DNA of 64,000 bases from Owenia fusiformis (lineage: Eukaryota > Annelida > Polychaeta > Sabellida > Oweniidae), in assembly GCA_903813345.2 (NCBI GenBank), contig CAIIXF020000003.1:18244931-18308930 (forward strand). Direction: 5' to 3'. The position numbers were made by a program, and so were the translations under genes. The first letter of the stretch is position 1. Each line of letters opens with the position of its first letter. Below are positions 62,301 through 64,000 of this stretch, piece by piece. The notes beneath the pieces were generated by a model that did no database searches, had not been told where the DNA came from, and saw only the letters and a list, made by a program, of their open reading frames with translations.

Positions 62301-64000
62301 ACCAAATTGAAATCCGACCATTAGTTATCGAGATATACGCGTTTGAAGTTCGCGTACGGGCCACCGTTGCCGTATATCTAGACGGCACGAATACACTTGG
62401 TATACGTATCTCTGCGAACAACAGACATTTGAAAGAAAATAGGCCCGAACGATGACTAGAGCATTTCTAAAACAACGATTCCCTTCGTCAAACTAACGAT
62501 TGCGGAATGTAGAACGACGCGTACGCTGCTCGAATCTACGTCGAAAGCTCTATATAGACGTCTGGAAGGCCTATTTTTTGAAGGACTATTTTTTGACCTC
62601 GACGGATCCGCGAAGCACGAGCCAGGCATTCTCCCCAACTACCTCCCTAGATTCCCCGTCCTTTAATCGACCATTATAGGCCCTCAGAGCGTCCGTAGAG
62701 CCATTTCCCTCTATACGCGTATGGCCGAATCCTATTATAATTTTTGCTTTTGTATGTGCAAAAGCAAAAATTTTTCTGTACACACGTTCTCATCAACGAG
62801 AGAAATCTGGATAAATCTACTCATACACGTTGTTAGGGGGCTAGGCGTAGTTGGTGGGAAATTAGGTCAAATCCCGATCTGGGTCAAAGGTCGAAATCTA
62901 GGTCGAAATCTGCATTTCCGCTATTTTGGCCTCTCGAGCCTCCTTAAGAAGTCAAAATCGGAGGAAAACTAGCTGGTCGGAAAGACAGTTTTCCGAGCAT
63001 TAAAAAAACAGTGAACCAAATTGAAATCCGACCATTAGTTATCGAGATATACGCGTTTGAAGTTCGCGTACGGGCCACCGTTGCCGTATATCTAGACGGC
63101 ACGAATACACTTGGTATACGTATCTCTGCGAACAACAGACATTTGAAAGAAAATAGGCCCGAACGATGACTAGAGCATTTCTAAAACAACGATTCCCTTC
63201 GTCAAACTAACGATTGCGGAATGTAGAACGACGCGTACGCTGCTCGAATCTACGTCGAAAGCTCTATATAGACGTCTGGAAGGCCTATTTTTTGAAGGAC
63301 TATTTTTTGACCTCGACGGATCCGCGAAGCACGAGCCAGGCATTCTCCCCAACTACCTCCCTAGATTCCCCGTCCTTTAATCGACCATTATAGGCCCTCA
63401 GAGCGTCCGTAGAGCCATTTCCCTCTATACGCGTATGGCCGAATCCTATTATAATTTTTGCTTTTGTATGTGCAAAAGCAAAAATTTTTCTGTACACACG
63501 TTCTCATCAACGAGAGAAATCTGGATAAATCTACTCATACACGTTGTTAGGGGGCTAGGCGTAGTTGGTGGGAAATTAGGTCAAATCCCGATCTGGGTCA
63601 AAGGTCGAAATCTAGGTCGAAATCTGCATTTCCGCTATTTTGGCCTCTCGAGCCTCCTTAAGAAGTCAAAATCGGAGGAAAACTAGCTGGTCGGAAAGAC
63701 AGTTTTCCGAGCATTAAAAAAACAGTGAACCAAATTGAAATCCGACCATTAGTTATCGAGATATACGCGTTTGAAGTTCGCGTACGGGCCACCGTTGCCG
63801 TATATCTAGACGGCACGAATACACTTGGTATACGTATCTCTGCGAACAACAGACATTTGAAAGAAAATAGGCCCGAACGATGACTAGAGCATTTCTAAAA
63901 CAACGATTCCCTTCGTCAAACTAACGATTGCGGAATGTAGAACGACGCGTACGCTGCTCGAATCTACGTCGAAAGCTCTATATAGACGTCTGGAAGGCCT

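Larger units (their letters stand above)
43461..64000 (+). repeat. sat714 array 3 (28 full units plus 549 bp, open-ended)
   Basis: 20,540 bp of head-to-tail sat714 running off the right edge. Every complete unit is 714 bp except two neighbours (712 and 715 bp). Orientation and phase match arrays 1 and 2. No inserted element and no gene is seen. Confidence 0.95.

Overview
The window contains no recognisable protein-coding or RNA gene. It is about 64 kb of non-coding, AT-rich repetitive DNA, and the longest open frames (60-92 codons) are all translations of repeats. The gene desert, long satellite array and nested non-autonomous transposons indicate a eukaryotic nuclear genome. A metazoan, perhaps a marine invertebrate, is my guess from the repeat style; nothing here proves the lineage.

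Three related repeat families account for nearly all of the window. (1) HLE-A (my name): elements that open with TTAG and a 12-bp-stem hairpin (TAGACTCCAGAT / ATCTGGAGTCTA). They continue with a TTA/TTTC microsatellite, a 5' domain rich in AGGTCA, and a core of ~476-bp tandem units. The 3' end has one copy of ATCTGGAGTCT, a short hairpin, and a terminal TCTAG. (2) HLE-B: the same layout with different terminal sequences (TAGGAGGCCC hairpin; GAGGGCCTCC plus an AGATTGC/GCAATCT hairpin at the 3' end) and an ~892-bp core unit. (3) sat714: a CpG-rich 714-bp satellite whose monomer opens with a 14-bp-stem hairpin and is a diverged relative of the HLE-A/B 5' domain. The CTAG end, the hairpin just inside it, A^T insertion sites and lack of target-site duplication fit non-autonomous Helitron-like (Helitron/Helentron/HINE) rolling-circle elements. 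No Rep/helicase gene is present, so mobilisation would have to be in trans.

Layout: 1-3441, nested HLE-A elements running in from the left; 3442-8047, two HLE-B elements; 8052-8100, a cut-off HLE-B 5' leader; 8101-9929, a complete HLE-A; 9930-22781, sat714 array 1 (exactly 18 units); 22782-29367, a composite HLE-A insertion; 29368-38649, sat714 array 2 (exactly 13 units); 38650-43460, a second copy of the composite; 43461-64000, sat714 array 3 (28 full units plus 549 bp, running off the window). sat714 makes up about 67% of the window.

The most informative observation is a filled-site/empty-site pair. The 4,759-bp block at 24609-29367 recurs at 38702-43460 with a constant 14,093-bp offset. 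The first composite carries an extra 1,775-bp HLE-A in its TTA tract, while the second has the tract uninterrupted. Nine TTA units in the empty site become 2 + 7 around the element. This fixes the element ends to within a few bases, shows no target-site duplication, and implies transposition after a very recent duplication. Both composites also sit at exactly the same phase of the 714-bp unit, so the three arrays are probably one array interrupted by an insertion that was then duplicated.
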